A DNA stretch of 64,000 nucleotides from the NCBI GenBank assembly GCA_037952775.1, contig JBANAY010000003.1, positions 1-64,000 of the forward strand, written 5' to 3'. The DNA is from Clonostachys chloroleuca. Lineage: Eukaryota; Ascomycota; Sordariomycetes; Hypocreales; Bionectriaceae. The notes beneath the pieces are model-generated. The model was not told where the DNA came from, made no database searches, and saw nothing but the letters and a program-made list of their open reading frames with translations. The position numbers and the translations under genes were made by a program. Positions 33,290 through 46,900 of this stretch are shown here, one piece after another (position 1 is the first letter of the stretch; every line of letters starts with the position of its first letter).

Positions 33290-35203
33290 ATGGCGGCTTA
33301 CTGGGTGGTCGGTCTCTCACTTGCTGCATCCATCGCCATCATCAGGTGGTGGCTCCTACCCAAGCCCTACCCATATATCCCATACAACAAACAGTCGGCC
33401 AGTCGTATCACTGGAGATATTCCTGACTTGGTCCCTGTCATGAAGGAATACAACCAAATCTCGCACTCCATGTTCACTATTACCACCCGCAAACTCGGTA
33501 CTCCAATTGCCCAACTGCTCTTTCCCAATATCCGCAGACCTTTCGTCATCCTCGAAGACCCAAGAGAAATCGAAGACATTCTCCTCCGCCGGGGAAAAGA
33601 ATTCGACCGAGCGGCTACGCCTTCTGCCATCTTTCAACCCATGTTCCCACAAGCCACAGTCGCTCAGTTTACCACGCCCAAGCTCAAGGCCCAGAAACGT
33701 CTCTGGGCTGATGTTACCAGCGCCGAGTTCCTGCACAAGGCCGCGGCGCCAAACATCTACAAGGCTACCATTGAGCTGCTGGAATATTGGCGACTCAAAG
33801 CTGCGACTGTTTACAAGGACCAAGCCTTCAATGTTCATGTTGATTTTCAACGTGCAACTTTGGACGCCATATGGGTGGCTACCATGGGCGAGGAACCTGG
33901 ATTGATCAGGTATGAAATGAACAAGCTGCAATACCAACTCGAGGGCAAGTCACAGGAGGAGTTGGACAAACTCCCGCTCCCCAAGGGCATGTTTCTGAGA
34001 GATGAAGTAAGATATATTGGCGACGCTGTTGAGCGAAACACAAACTCTCCCCTGCCAAAATGGGCAGCCAAGCTGGAAACATTCAGACCGCGGTACCGCC
34101 AATTCCGGGCCGTCGTTACAAAGGAACTAACGCAGGTCATGACGAAAGCTATTGATCGCTTTGAGCGGTTGGAGCTTCATGCCCTCGAGGCCGATGAGTC
34201 TGACATATGCATGATGGACTTTGTCCTGAGGCGCAAGGTGATTGAGGCTAGGAGAGCACAAAAGCCCATGGCCGATCTGACTAAAGATCAAGAGTTGCTT
34301 GATGAGATGTTTGTCATGTTGGTTGGCGTAAGTCTTTTGCCGTGAAGCCTTGCTCAAGGGTATATATTGACGACCAGATGCGTTCTAGGGTCATGACTCA
34401 ACTGCCAATGTGCTGGCGTGGTTTACGAAATTTATGGAGGCATATCCTGTCATCCAGAATGAGCTTCGGTTACAACTTAGAACGGCGTTTCCCGGTCCTC
34501 ATCTTCCTTCGGTACAGGAGATTCTTACTACTAGTATACCGTACTTGGACGGCGTATGTGAGGAGGGTTTCCGCTTGGCTGGAGTGGCTAAGGCAAACTT
34601 TCGTCAAGCCACTGTCGATACCCAGATCCTCGGCTATCCTATTCCCAAAGGCACGGAGATCTTTCTCAACTTTCACATGGATACCACACCTGCACCTGTG
34701 GATGATTCAAAACGCACAGCTAGCTACAAAACTGCCACTGCCAAGCATGGTGATCTTCTTCAAGGTAACGCAGGCCGGGATCTGGATCGGTTTGAGCCTC
34801 GAAGATGGTTAGCCCCGGATCCGAAAACAGGCAACGAGACCTTTAATCCCAATGCATTGCCAGCCCTGGCATTTGGTGGTGGCATTCGGGGCTGCTCCGG
34901 TACGTATCTTGCCTACCGTTTATATGCACCCTTTCTTCTTGTTTTGTTCTTTTCTTCCCTCGAGTATGACTTTGACACACCCACTCCTGGATTTATTTTT
35001 ATGTGCTGTTGTTCTATTATTAACAATACGATTACTACTTTCTAGGACGCAAGCTTGCCCAGATGGAGTTCCGCCTTGTTGTCACGCTGTTGATACTGAG
35101 GTTGGAATTTCTTGAATTACCTGAGAAATACAAATCGATGGACGCTATTGAACGGGTGTTCAGGGCTCCCAGTAAGCCTTATGCTAAACTGAAGGTTTTA
35201 TAG
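33290..35203 (+). CDS. Cytochrome P450 (third of three), apparently intact
   Basis: Three exons: 33,290-34,327, 34,389-34,899 and 35,046-35,203. They encode 568 residues in one frame across introns of 61 and 146 bp. N-terminal anchor AAYWVVGLSLAASIAII is followed by a proline-containing hinge. The first splice rebuilds the I-helix MLVGGHDSTANVLAW. Downstream are EEGFRLAG (ExxR), DRFEPRRWL and the haem loop LAFGGGIRGC, completed by SGRKLAQMEF over the second splice. ER-bound, heme-thiolate monooxygenase; substrate unknown. Sequence style differs from the other two P450s, so it is from another CYP family. ATG 33,290 (ATCATCATGGCG) is chosen because it starts the anchor; the upstream frame lacks an earlier ATG. 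Confidence 0.93.
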
Positions 35204-36200
35204 TTTCAAGAGCAGACACGATCTCTACTCTTAGTTAGACAGAGTATATTCCCAATTGCAGCCAGGAGGTTTATAACGTCGTCACTTATGCGCCTACTGA
35301 TTAACCGAGATTGCTGAAAAGACCCCATGGTCAATAAAGAAACTTGGACAGCCCAATGGAGCCTCTGTGAGGATGAATCTACCCAGAACGTGCTTGTACA
35401 GTCTTATTGTCAAGAGGAAAATTCCTTTTAGTGCCTTCTTCTAGCAAGTGCCCTTAGATTATAAATATCTGATGTGCCCGTCTACTGAGTTGGGGCTCAC
35501 CTGTCAGGTTAGGCAGGCTAGATAAATTAGCCAGTTTTCCACAGTTAGAAAAATCAACATCTATTTTTACCCTTTTTACATTTTCTATAGAAATCCCCTT
35601 TCTTGAAAGATATGTCTTTTTGTGAATTTACAACTACTACGATAGCTCAATTAACTAGCCGAAAGTATAAACCATTTGATCAAATAAGACTATATCCAAA
35701 AATCAAAACCTTATTTTTATAGCTGTTGTGGAATGTTGTTAGATTTTTATGGTTGCAGCAGTCTATGTTTTCACTTGTAAATCTACAGCGTGGTTTGGTG
35801 TCGTGCTCCTAATCCACTATACAATAGGCATTGTGCCCGTGCCAGAGTCACAAGCTATGTTCTTATCGAGGGCATCTATTAGTTGGGCTATAGTGCCGAC
35901 TGTAGCATGGATTTACCAGCAAGACCGTATCTTTATACCCTATATATATATAGTAATACATAGAACAAACTTCAATCTCGAGCTCATGGTTTCGCTTTTC
36001 GTATCTATTGTTATCGAAGTAACCCTAAAGAAAGCAGAGAGAGACATTGGTAACGCTTATAAGTACCAGTTATGGTATAACACCGTATAATGTTCATGAC
36101 TGTCCACAGGGGGTGCAAGAAAAGGCTCATGACATGTGATAGGAATACCAGAAAAATACTCTGTATATAGGAAGATGGAAAGGGCGGCATCAAGTGCGAT
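35204..36200. other. Intergenic up to Copia insertion site
   Basis: About 1 kb of moderately AT-rich single-copy DNA. An open frame of 113 codons at 35,749 shows no motif and is not supported as a gene. The last five bases, GCGAT (36,196-36,200), are the left target-site duplication of the Copia element. Confidence 0.6.
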
Positions 36201-36416
36201 TGTCAGTAGTCAACTGACAGGTCACCTGATAAGGCACGTGACCAGAGGTCTGACCCCGCGCCTTATCCCTTGGAAGGGTGTTACGGCAGAAGAGAGAGAG
36301 CTTCAGTAATTAATATAACCACGAGGAGACCCCTAACAGCAGGTTAGACTGCTGCTAGGCTCCTGCGATATACTTATAACCCTTTTACTCCCTTGAACCG
36401 ACCCGTACCTCTGATA
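36201..36416 (+). repeat. Copia left LTR (216 bp)
   Basis: Starts TGTCAGTAG and ends CTCTGATA (originally ..CA). Pairs with 52,239-52,454. Every difference I see between the two is C/T or G/A. The outer part of this copy is nearly unmutated. Confidence 0.92.
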
Positions 36417-38779
36417 TATTAATTACTCTACCTACTATGATAGGAAGGGACTATTAGGGTATATAAGTATATAAGGCTGCGACCGGTAACTCTATGATAT
36501 TTAACCAGCGACCTACTAGCTCTCAGCAGTAAGTTAAAGGTATATAGTATAAAGAGATTAATAAAGAAGATAAAGGAGAACGAGAGTATATAAAAGGGAG
36601 AGCAATCTTCTTATATATCTGAGCAGTAAGCCTATAAGTAAGTTATAAGATATCTATATATACCTTACTAGTAACTCTCTAGGGATTATATATTAGTAGG
36701 ATATAGGCTTATAGAGATAACTACTATTAAACCTATAAGCCTATAAGCCTATAAGTACTAAGATAAATATTAAGTCTATATCTATAAGATTAAGAGCAGA
36801 AGACTATATATATATTACTTATAAGTCTATAGTAGTTCTTAAGAGAATAAATAGTATTATAAGGAGTAAAAGTAGTAAAGGAAGAGATCCCTTTATACTA
36901 CTTTTATATCTAGCTTTATAAATACTATAGGTATATTCTATATTAGGATATAACCTAATAATAAATATCTTACTTATTTAGAGGGTTTTAGCTATATATA
37001 GGAAGTATATAATTAGTCTACCTTTAGTATATATCTTAAAGAGTTAACTATAACCTAGTAGTTTAAGGAGAGTTAACTATAACCCGGTAGCTTAATAGAG
37101 TATTACTATAACTATACTAGTTTTAGAGAGATACTAAAGAAGCTATCTTATTAGGGGATACCCTATAGTATATAGATACTAGTTATTATAATAAACTAGC
37201 TATTAGGGAGAATAATATAAATAGGATAATTCCTATATAGAAGAAAAGTAAGAAGCTAGTAAGAGAGTTATAAATAGTAGGTTATATTTCTAGTATACTA
37301 TAAAAAGAAGAGTATTATATAGGTATTATTACTAGTATACTATACTATATAAGTAAGAGAGAAATAAAAGAGTTATAAGGAGCAGATAGTACTATTAGTA
37401 CTATAAATAAATAGAGAGTAATAGAAAGTAATTATAGATATTACTATTGAGATTTACCCTATAGACTATAGGGTAGATTAAGATTATCCTATATTAATTA
37501 ATTAAATAATATATAATTAGTATAGGGTAAGAGGGAATAAAATAACTAACTTAGGGCTTTCTAAAGCTGGAAGCCCTCTGAAGCTACTGGTCTAATCTAC
37601 TATAGCTGCCTGTTAGAGTAATTATATTAGCAGTTATAACTACTGTAATAGCTACTATAATATCTATACTAGTAATCCTATATTATACTGAAGTAGCTAT
37701 ATTAGCAGACTTTATATTTACTATAGTGCTTATATTAGTAGACCTTATATCTGCTATATAAGAACCTTAGTATTTAGTTTAGTAAACCTTATAACTACTA
37801 TAGCAGCTATATTAGTAGACTTTATATCTACTATAGTATCTATATTAGTAGTCTTATATCCCTCTGTATAAGAACCTTATAGTAGTTATAAGCCTATATT
37901 ACAGAAGGTAATATATTATCTTTAGAGCTCTTACAGCTTAGAAATACCTATAAGTATAGGGTTTCCTCCCTACTAGATAGAGATTCTATAAGTTACTAAT
38001 ATACTCTTTTATCTACCCTATAGTCTATCTTTCTTAGCTATCCTATAGCTAATAGAGTTTTATTTTCTCTTATAGAGCCTATACCTTCTACTATACCCTT
38101 TTAAATAATCCTTCTCTAGTATTTTAGAGCTTACCCTATAGGCCTTATCTACCCTAAACCTAGCTTACCCTATAGCTAGTCTACCCTATACTAAAAACCT
38201 TAATCTTTTAAAAGGTTATAAGCCTAGAGGAGCTCTATTTTATAAAAAAGAGCTTTATCTTTAGATTTAAGAGTTCTTACCCTATACTAGGAAAGTTATA
38301 TACTTACCCTATATCTTAGCCTAGATCTTAGTAGCTTCCTTTACTAAAAAAAGACCTAAAATAGCTAATAAAAATAGCTATATAGAGGGATTAGCCCCTA
38401 AAGGTATTAAAACTTACTCTTCTTCAGTAGTTATTCTAATAGCTAGTACTATTACTATATCTAGCTAACTAATTACTTTTAGTACTACTAGTACTATTCT
38501 AATAGCTAGTACTACTACTATAGCTAATTAACTAGTTAATTTTAGTACTATTAGTACTATTCCTTCAGACTCTATAGTAGAAAGTACTATTATTACTTAG
38601 AGCTTTTAGAACCTGAATACTACTAAAGCTATTACTACTATATAGTAAACCCTTTAGTAGCTAATAGCTACTATAAACCTACTATAATTACAGCAGACCC
38701 TTAGTACTACTAGTATTAGCCTATAGAGCAGTTAGGCTTTATAATAGCTTAGCTTATAGAGCTTTTAAAGCTCTAACCC

Positions 38780-41700
38780 TCTAACTAGAGTTTTTAAAGA
38801 CTCTATTATTAAGAACTTTAATAAAAGGGTTTATAAGTTCCCTAAAGTCTCTAAATTACAGGAGCTTTATAACTTTAATCAGTAGAAACAGATCCTAGAG
38901 ATCTAATTTAAAGCTCTTAGTTTACTACTATTTATAGTAGAACCTACTATAGCCTAGCAGCTATTAGACCTAGACCAGGCTATTTTACTTATACTGCTAA
39001 AAGATAGCTATATAGAGGGTCTATAAGCTACTATAATTTAGCAGATCTCCCCTATAGAGATCTATAAGTTACTAGTTAAATAGTTCTCTTATAGTACTGA
39101 AATTTAGTATAGCTACCTATATATCTAATTTTACAGGCTCTATTATAGAGACTTTAAAGGCTCTTTAAAGGCTTTTAATAGTATATTTAATAACCTTCTA
39201 GCTTAGTTATTACTAGCTCAGATTACTATAGCCTCTGTAGATCAGGCTAATTAGTACTTAGAGGCTCTAAAAGGGGTCTTCCTATAGTAGGCTAAGTACT
39301 AATAGAATAATATTAGGATTACTAAAGCCTCTAGAGGCTCCCTGGAGCCTCTGAACCTATAGTTTCTTATAGCGGACCTTCTGGAGGAATAGTATAATAA
39401 GAGCTCTTTAGTAGCTAAAGCTACTAATTATAGGGCTAAATATACTAAAAGACCTATTAAAAAGAAGCCCTCGAGCTCTAAAAAGACCCCTAAGGGAAAG
39501 ACCTAATAGAAGGGGTTAAAGCCTAAAGCCTCTGAAAATAAGCTAGTTAAACCTGCTAGTTTTACCCTGGGCTATAACCTGGAAAGCCTTTAAAGCCTGC
39601 TAGAAGATAGTAATAAAGAGAGCTCCTAGCTAGTCTTCTAGACCTATTAGTCCCCTGAACCTACTAGAATTATAGTAGCTCCTATTATTACTAGCTTTAG
39701 CAGTTAGGGGTATAGACTACTAAATACCCTTCTGTATAATATAGGCTCTATAGTTTACTTAGTAAATAATAAAGCCTATTATAGGGATTATAAAGCTCTA
39801 AAATACTCTGAAGCAGACTTTATTCTTATAGCTACTAGTAAGACCTACCCTAGAGGTATTAGAACTACTATATTTTAAGTTCTAATCTCTCTAAACCCCC
39901 TAATCTATAGGGATTTAGAGCTAAAAGAAGCTCTTTTCCTATCTACTCTGGAGACTAATATAGTTAGTAGAATAAGGTACTATAGTTCAGGGGATACTCT
40001 TCTAAAGTAATAACTATTTATAGGTAATAGAACCTGCTGTAGCCTACTGAACTTTAAAAAATACAGCTTTTATCTATAGTTAAAAGGGGAAAAAACCCCT
40101 AAGCTAATAATACTAAAAGAGCTCTCTATCTATACTAGCTATAGCTACTCTATAGAGGTTTAAATCCCCTCTAAGGCCTCTGAATAGACCCCTGAGGCCC
40201 TAGATTTTATAGGGCCTAGTAAGTTTACTAAACCTATTAAATAATATATAATAGAGGTTTAAATTCCCTCTAAGGCCCCTGATTAGGCCCCTGAGGCTCT
40301 AGATCTTACAGGGCCTAATAAGCTTACTAAGCCTACTGAACAGCCTATTATAGAGCTTACTAAACCTGCTGAATAGTATACTATAACCCCTACTAAGGTC
40401 CTTACTTATAAGCTTTTAGAAGGGAATTATCCTGACTTTAGTACTAAAGAGGCTCTAAAGTAAGGAACTATTAGTACTATTAAGCCCTACTATAGGTACC
40501 TAAGATCTATAAAGACCTACTATAATTAGCAGGTATTTAGTATATATAGCTAGGGTACTTAGGGCTTTAGTTACTAAAGAAGACTACTAAAATTACAGAA
40601 GATCTCTCTAATTTTAGCCCTATAAGAGAGGAAGATTTCCTTTATTTAGCCTATATTAGTACTAAAAGCTATAGGCTTCTAATATATATAACTATCCCTG
40701 ATCTATCTAGAGCTCTAGACTCTATAGAAGGGGATACCTTCTATCTTAAGCCTATACTATATAATAGAAGACCTGTAGGGCTTATATTAGTAGATAGAAA
40801 AACCTGCTATAGATAGATTATTCTCCTCCCTAATAAGGAAGGAACTACTATAGTAACTGCTATTTAAGGCTTCTGCTAGAGTCTATATAACTGCTATAAG
40901 TACTATCCTACTAAATTTTACTTTAATAGTAGAGAAATTATAAGGGATTTAGTAGATTAGCTAGCTACTAAAGGTACTACCTTTAGTACCTTAAGCCCCT
41001 ATATTTACTAGTAAAATAGGCTTACTAAGTACTCTATTAGAGTACTAATAGATAGGTTTAGGGCTATTTTATAGTAGTCTAGGCTCCTGCTATATCTCTG
41101 GTATTATATCCTTCCAGGGGTCCTTCAGTTAGTTAACTATACTGCTATTAGTAACTGTAATTTACCCCTATAATAGCTATTTCTTCAAGAGCTAGAGCCT
41201 GAAACCCTCTTTAGGCCTAATTTTCAGGCCTATAAGGCTATTAGAGCCTACTATAAAGCCTTTATTTATCCTAAACAGCAGGCTAAGGCTGCTAAATTAG
41301 CCCCTAGAACTATCTTAGAGCGAGTTTTAGTACTTCTAGGCTCTAAGATCTATTAGATCTATATCCTATAGAAGAGGCTAGTTACTAAGACCTCTTATCT
41401 AAGGATTTTAGAGGATATAGGCCCTATAAAACAGGGCTTATAGCTATAAAACCTACCTCTCTTAAGACCTTTAGAAGGGGAAATAGAGGAAATAGAGTAT
41501 ATAAAAGAGACTCAAGAGCTGCTAGAGCCGCTACAACAGCCGCTACAGGAGCCACTACAACAGCCCCTCTAAAAGCCTGAAATACCGCTGGCTACAGCAC
41601 CTACTTCAGAGCCTTAAGAGCCTGAAGTCCCTGAAGCTACAGGGCCTTTAGAGCCTGAAACTCCGCTAGCTACAGTATACTAACCCAGTAAGCTAAGGCC

Positions 41701-42500
41701 TAATACAGAGCCTACAGATAATCCAATAGATCTATCTAACTGGGTATAGGCAACCGCTATAGTATACTAAGCAAGGGCTATAATATATACTAAAGCCCGG
41801 CTCTCGCTAGAGCCTAACAGCTAGAAAGAGGTACTACAGCTACTACTAAAAGAGAAAGAGCCCTAGCTACAGACTATCTTTAGCAAGCTTAAGCAGCTAA
41901 TATATACTGGAACCTTTACCTTTATAGTACTAAAAGACCTACCTAAGGGCTATAGAGCCCTAAGCTATAGGTAGGTGCTAAAGCTGAAACTTAACCCCTA
42001 TAATAAGCTGCTGAAATACAAGGCTAGGCTTATTATTAGAGGGTTCTTATAGGTGGAAGGCCTAGATTATAGTAAGACTTTCGCTTCTACAGCTATCCCT
42101 CTAACCTGGTAGCTGCTATTAGCTCTAGTAGCTATCTATAGCTATAATATTAAACAGATTAACTTTATAGGGGCCTTTTTAAATAGTAAACTTACTAAAA
42201 GGCTCTATATAAAGCTCCCTAAAGGCCTGAAGGAACTACTAAAGAAAAGCCCTGAATTACTTACTATAGCGAAGTCTTAAGGCTATAACCCTTCTGAAGA
42301 GCAGATTATCCTACTACTAAAAGCTCTGTATAGCCTGAAGTAATCCCCTAGAGAGTAATAAGAGGTACTAAAGGCCCTGCTAAAGTCTCTAGGCTTTAGC
42401 CCCTTAATCTCCGACCTGGTAGTCTTCTATAATACTAAAAAGACTACTTTTATAGTAACCTATATAGATAACTGCCTTATAATAGGCCCTGAAATTAATA
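38780..42500 (+). pseudogene. Copia polyprotein, part 1 (gag to RT)
   Basis: Conceptual plus-strand translation shows a gag-like KLQELYNFNQW at about 38.86 kb. At about 39.74 kb NIGSIVYLVNN stands where the protease D-T/S-G motif is expected. RT segments are KYKARLIIRGFLQVEG, YSKTFASTA and QINFIGAFLNSKLTKRLYIKLPKG near 42.0-42.22 kb. VTYIDNCLIIGPEIN appears just before the Gypsy insertion. In-frame TAG/TAA codons interrupt throughout. Asp-to-Asn changes at FIGAF (normally D..AF) and Y-I-D-N (normally YVDD) fit G-to-A RIP on the coding strand and would abolish polymerase activity. Confidence 0.85.
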
Positions 42501-42864
42501 TATGACGGTTGGGAGACTTACACTGGACGGGGGTCTAGGGTAGGTCGGGACTGAACCAATCAGAGTGTTATTCTGAGTGGCGCGATCAGGTTGTCTTAGG
42601 CTGTATAATACGAGTTACTGTTAATATGTGAGTATTATGGAGCTAGTAACAATAGATATGTAGATGATATTATTAATAACTGTCTGAAAGAGTATTCTAT
42701 CTAGTGAAATAAATGTATATATATACTAGGGGATTATTAAGGCTTAGTAATAATCCTGAGTTAGAGATTATAAGGATTATTATAAGATCTGAATAATCCA
42801 GGTATAATTAGAGAGAAAAAGTAGGATCTATATATAACAGTATATATTAGTTAAATTTGTAATA
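42501..42864 (-). repeat. Gypsy LTR (3' LTR of the minus-strand element), 364 bp
   Basis: Plus-strand reading TATGACGGTTGGGAG...TTTGTAATA; same length as 49,557-49,920. Unmutated termini deduced as TG..CA, with TG changed to TA at this end. Confidence 0.9.
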
Positions 42865-43049
42865 TAATATCCCCTCCCCGTTAGTTATATCCTTAAGACC
42901 AGATTTAGCAGCCTAGTTGGTAGGTATACCAACTTCCTTCTGTTATTCCTTTATACTTCCTAGAATAATATCTAACTATATATAGAAATCTCTTTATAAG
43001 AAGACCGTTCAGTATAATTCTTTAATTAATACTATCTTACTTAACCCTT

Positions 43050-43490
43050 TCATAATAAAGATAGAGTATAGCTACTGTAAAGTATATAGCTATAAGTATT
43101 TTAGGTCCGAGGGCTCTTTATTAAGGTATTTCTATTATATTAAAAATAATTAAGCCTGTTATAATACTCAGGGTCTGACTCCCAGCCAGCTGTATTAGAT
43201 TGCTGATCAGTATAGAAAGCTTGAGTCTGAGCTTGAGGCAGTAGAGGAGTAATATCGACTTATAGATATAAAAATTCAATATCTTCGTCAACAAAAGAAA
43301 TTATAGCTCGATAAAATAATATAAGTGGTATCTCGTAGTATCGATAGTATTGAAGAGCTTGAGCATATCAAGAAGAAGGAGGCGGAAGAGACAGCTCGTA
43401 AGGCAGCTTTCTCCTCGGAAGCTACTTCTTTATCTGAGCCTGTTTTCTCAGAGATCGAGATTAATCCGGTATTTCTTTAAGAGGGTATAG
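43050..43490 (+). pseudogene. Extra antisense ORF of the Gypsy element: Cys-rich plus coiled coil
   Basis: On the strand opposite to gag-pol, between pol and the 3' LTR, a frame reads CSYCKVYSYKYFRSEGS, then YFYYIKNN and ACYNTQGLTPSQLY. An amphipathic stretch QYRKLESELEAVEE, IQYLRQQKKL, SIDSIEELEHIKKKEAEE follows. A few TAA/TAG codons interrupt it. Cys residues (some turned to Tyr, as RIP would do) and the coiled coil resemble a protein often annotated beside fungal Gypsy elements. I know no established function. Confidence 0.6.
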
Positions 43491-43999
43491 AGCTTTCCCC
43501 TTCTTAGTTTATTAGAATAGGTATTTCTAGGTCTAGTAATACTATTAGATAAGCTTCTAGTAGTTCTTTAGGTACCTAGCAGGTTCCTAGGTATTATTAT
43601 TATTAGTATATTCCTTCTATTTAATAAAGTAGAATATTTATCTGTTTCTAACTTCTTTCTTTAGTATTTTTTCTGGCTTATATTCTTCTTTATAGACTTT
43701 AATTAGATAGTCTTAATCTAGAGTATTTTCTAATACTTTTTCAAGTAATAAGATATAAAAAACTGGGTAGATATATATTATATTCAGTAGTAATAGTTTA
43801 TAGTTAGTATCTGATTTTTTATTCTTAATTTTAAATAGTTTAAGTTTTTTATAATCTAATTTATTACTTAGTTATATTATTATAATATTTTTATAAAGTA
43901 GGTAGACTTTATCTTCCTCCTTTAAGATTAGTCCCTTTAATCTTATTTTATTATAGTATTTCTTTATTCTTTCTTAGATAAATTCTAATTCTGTTTTAT

Positions 44000-46900
44000 T
44001 TCTATATATAATAAGTATAATATTTCTTTCGTAAGTATAGCGGTAGATATATCTAGTCTATTAAGTAGTTATTAGTTCTGGAATTCTGGTTTATAACTAT
44101 AGTTTATATATATAGGTATAAGCTAGGTAGATTCTTATACTGAGCTGTTGTATATAATCTGAGCTATAGGCAATAGTTGTACCTAATTATCTTGTTTATA
44201 ATTAATATATACTTATAAGTATTACTCTAATATTTAGTTTAAACGTTCTGTTTATCTATTGCTCTGGGGGTAGTAAGTTATCGAGAGCTTATACTTAGTA
44301 CCTATTTATACTATAAGTAATTACTAAAATTTAGAGGTAAAAGTTGTTCCTCTATCTAAGATTATCTCCTTAGGTAGTCTATAGTAACTAACTATATATT
44401 ATAGGAATTAATATATAAGATCTTTTGCAGAGCTTGCTTTCTTATATAGAATAAAATACCTATACTTTATAAGTCTGTTAATAATAACTAAGATACTGTT
44501 ATACTATACTCCTGTTATAGGTTCTATTAATAATAGTAGCTTAATAATATAGTCGAAGGATATTAATTGCTATAGTTGTTCTGGTACTATAACTGGCTTA
44601 AGTTCCCTATATAGTTTATATCTTATAGATTTAATTTATATATAAGTATTATATTCTAAAACTATAGTTTATATATCTTTTTATAGACTAGGGTAATTAT
44701 AATATTATCTTATTCTATTAAATATTTTCTTAACTCCTTAATATCCTGAGAGCAGGTACTTATAGATTTCTTTAATAAGTACTATTCTTATGTCTTATTA
44801 TAGTATCCTTATATCTGGTATAGTATTTATTTGGATTTTAGTATATACTGTTTCTTTTAATACAGCGCCTAGAGTTTATTATACTAGGTGTCCCTTATTA
44901 TTTATTGAAAACAGTTATCTACTAGTTTTCAGGATTATTTACTTATATTTAGGTTTCCAGCTAAAAGTATTAGCTCGTCTGTTTTCTGATCCTTTTTAAT
45001 ATATAATTTTATAATTGAACTTGGATAAGTATTCAGTATAGTATATTTATTATCTATTAAGTTATTAAGTTATAGTGAAATACTGAATATTCTTATAGTC
45101 TGTATATACCTTAACCTTATATTATATTCCCAGGCAGTAGTATTCGAACTCTTTAAATATATATATAATAGCTATAAATTCCTTGTTATAGATAGGGTAG
45201 TTAAGTTCTGTATTATATAGTTTCTTCAAGTAGAATACTATAGGGTATAGCCTTCCTTTATTATCCCTTTAACTGACTTATATACTAATTGTAAAATCTG
45301 AAGTATTAGTTTTAAATTCTACTTCCTTATTTGGGTTAAATATCTATAGTATAGGTTTATAGGTTATATAATTCTTAATATTATTAAATATATCTTAATA
45401 TTTTATATTCTATTAAAATTCTTTTTCTTTCTTTATTAGATCATATAGTAGTATAGTAATCTTCCTATAGTTTTTAATAAATTATTAGTAGTAATTAGTA
45501 AATCTGAGGAAGGTTTATACTTCTTTAATATTTATTAGTTCCTCCTATTTGGAAACTATAGTAATTTTACTTTTCTCTATTTATATTTTATTAGGTTAAA
45601 TAGTATATCTCAGGAAGTTAACTTCCTTAATATAAAACTGACTTTTCTCAGGTTCTACTAGGAGATTTATATCTTCTAGTTTCTTTAAGACCTTATATAT
45701 ATATTCCTTGTATATATCTAGGTTATCTAAGAATATTAAAATATTATTAAGATATATAACTATGAAGATATTAAGATACTCCCGGAGTACTTAATTAATT
45801 ATTCGTTAGAATATTACAGGTATATTTATTAGTCCGAAGGGTATAATAAGGTACTTATATAGACTAAACTTCGTTCTAAATACTGTTTTCTATTTATCTC
45901 CTTCCTTAATTTATATCAGGTTATAAGCTCCCTTTAGATCTAGTATAGTAAACTACTATTTACCCTGTAACTAGTCTCTGAGTTCTATAATTAGTAGTAA
46001 GGGTATCCTGTCTTTATATATAATCTTATTTAGTTAGTAATAGTTAATAACTAAATAGAGTTTACTATTCTTTTTTAGTATAAATATTACAGGATATCCT
46101 GCGGATAAAGTTAATAACTGTATATAGCCTTTTGCTAATATATTATTAATATATTTATAGAGTGTTTATAACTGAGGTTCCGTAAGGTTATAAAGTTTAT
46201 AAAAAGCTAGTTCTTCTCTATTAATAATAGAGATTTTATAATCCTATTAGCTATACTATAGTAATCCGGTTTCTAGGGTTTCCTTAAATAGTTTATTATA
46301 TTTCTGGTATTCCTTCGGGATATAATCTAGTCTTCCTCTTTTAAGGTATTCCTCTTTATCTTTTTATAGTTATTCCTTTCTTACCTGTTTATACTATAGA
46401 TTAAACTTAATATTATAGTTGTATTTTTATTAATTTATTATATATATCTAATTAATAAAATCTATTTCTAGAGGTTATTCTAATTTTTATATCGTCTAAG
46501 ATTTGTTTTGTTTATTATAATTCTTAGCAGGATAGATTCTTTAGTATACCAGGTTATAGTACTATTAAGGCTATAACTACTATATCCACTTATTATTATA
46601 AGTTATTATTTTAGTTTTTTATAGTAGTACTTTCAGTTATTAAGAAATTATTATATTCTTCTAATATCTAATAAAATTTTAATTTCTATTAATCCTGATA
46701 TAGGTTTATAAGAGTATCCCTCTACTCTATACGGCTGGTAAACCAGTCTATTAGTAGGTTTATATCTTATAGCTATAGTAATCCTAATATAATATTATAG
46801 GAATTTAATAGTACTAGATTATATATAATATTAAATTTTTTCCCTTAGGTTTTAGTTATAAAGTAATTAGTTTTAGAGTTAATAATTCTATTATTATACT

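Noticed and set aside
35749..36090. 113-codon ORF upstream of the Copia insertion
   Set aside because: No motif, AT-driven composition, no splice or promoter support.
44790..44999. 69-codon hydrophobic ORF
   Set aside because: Lies inside degraded Gypsy pol; hydrophobicity follows from AT-rich codons.
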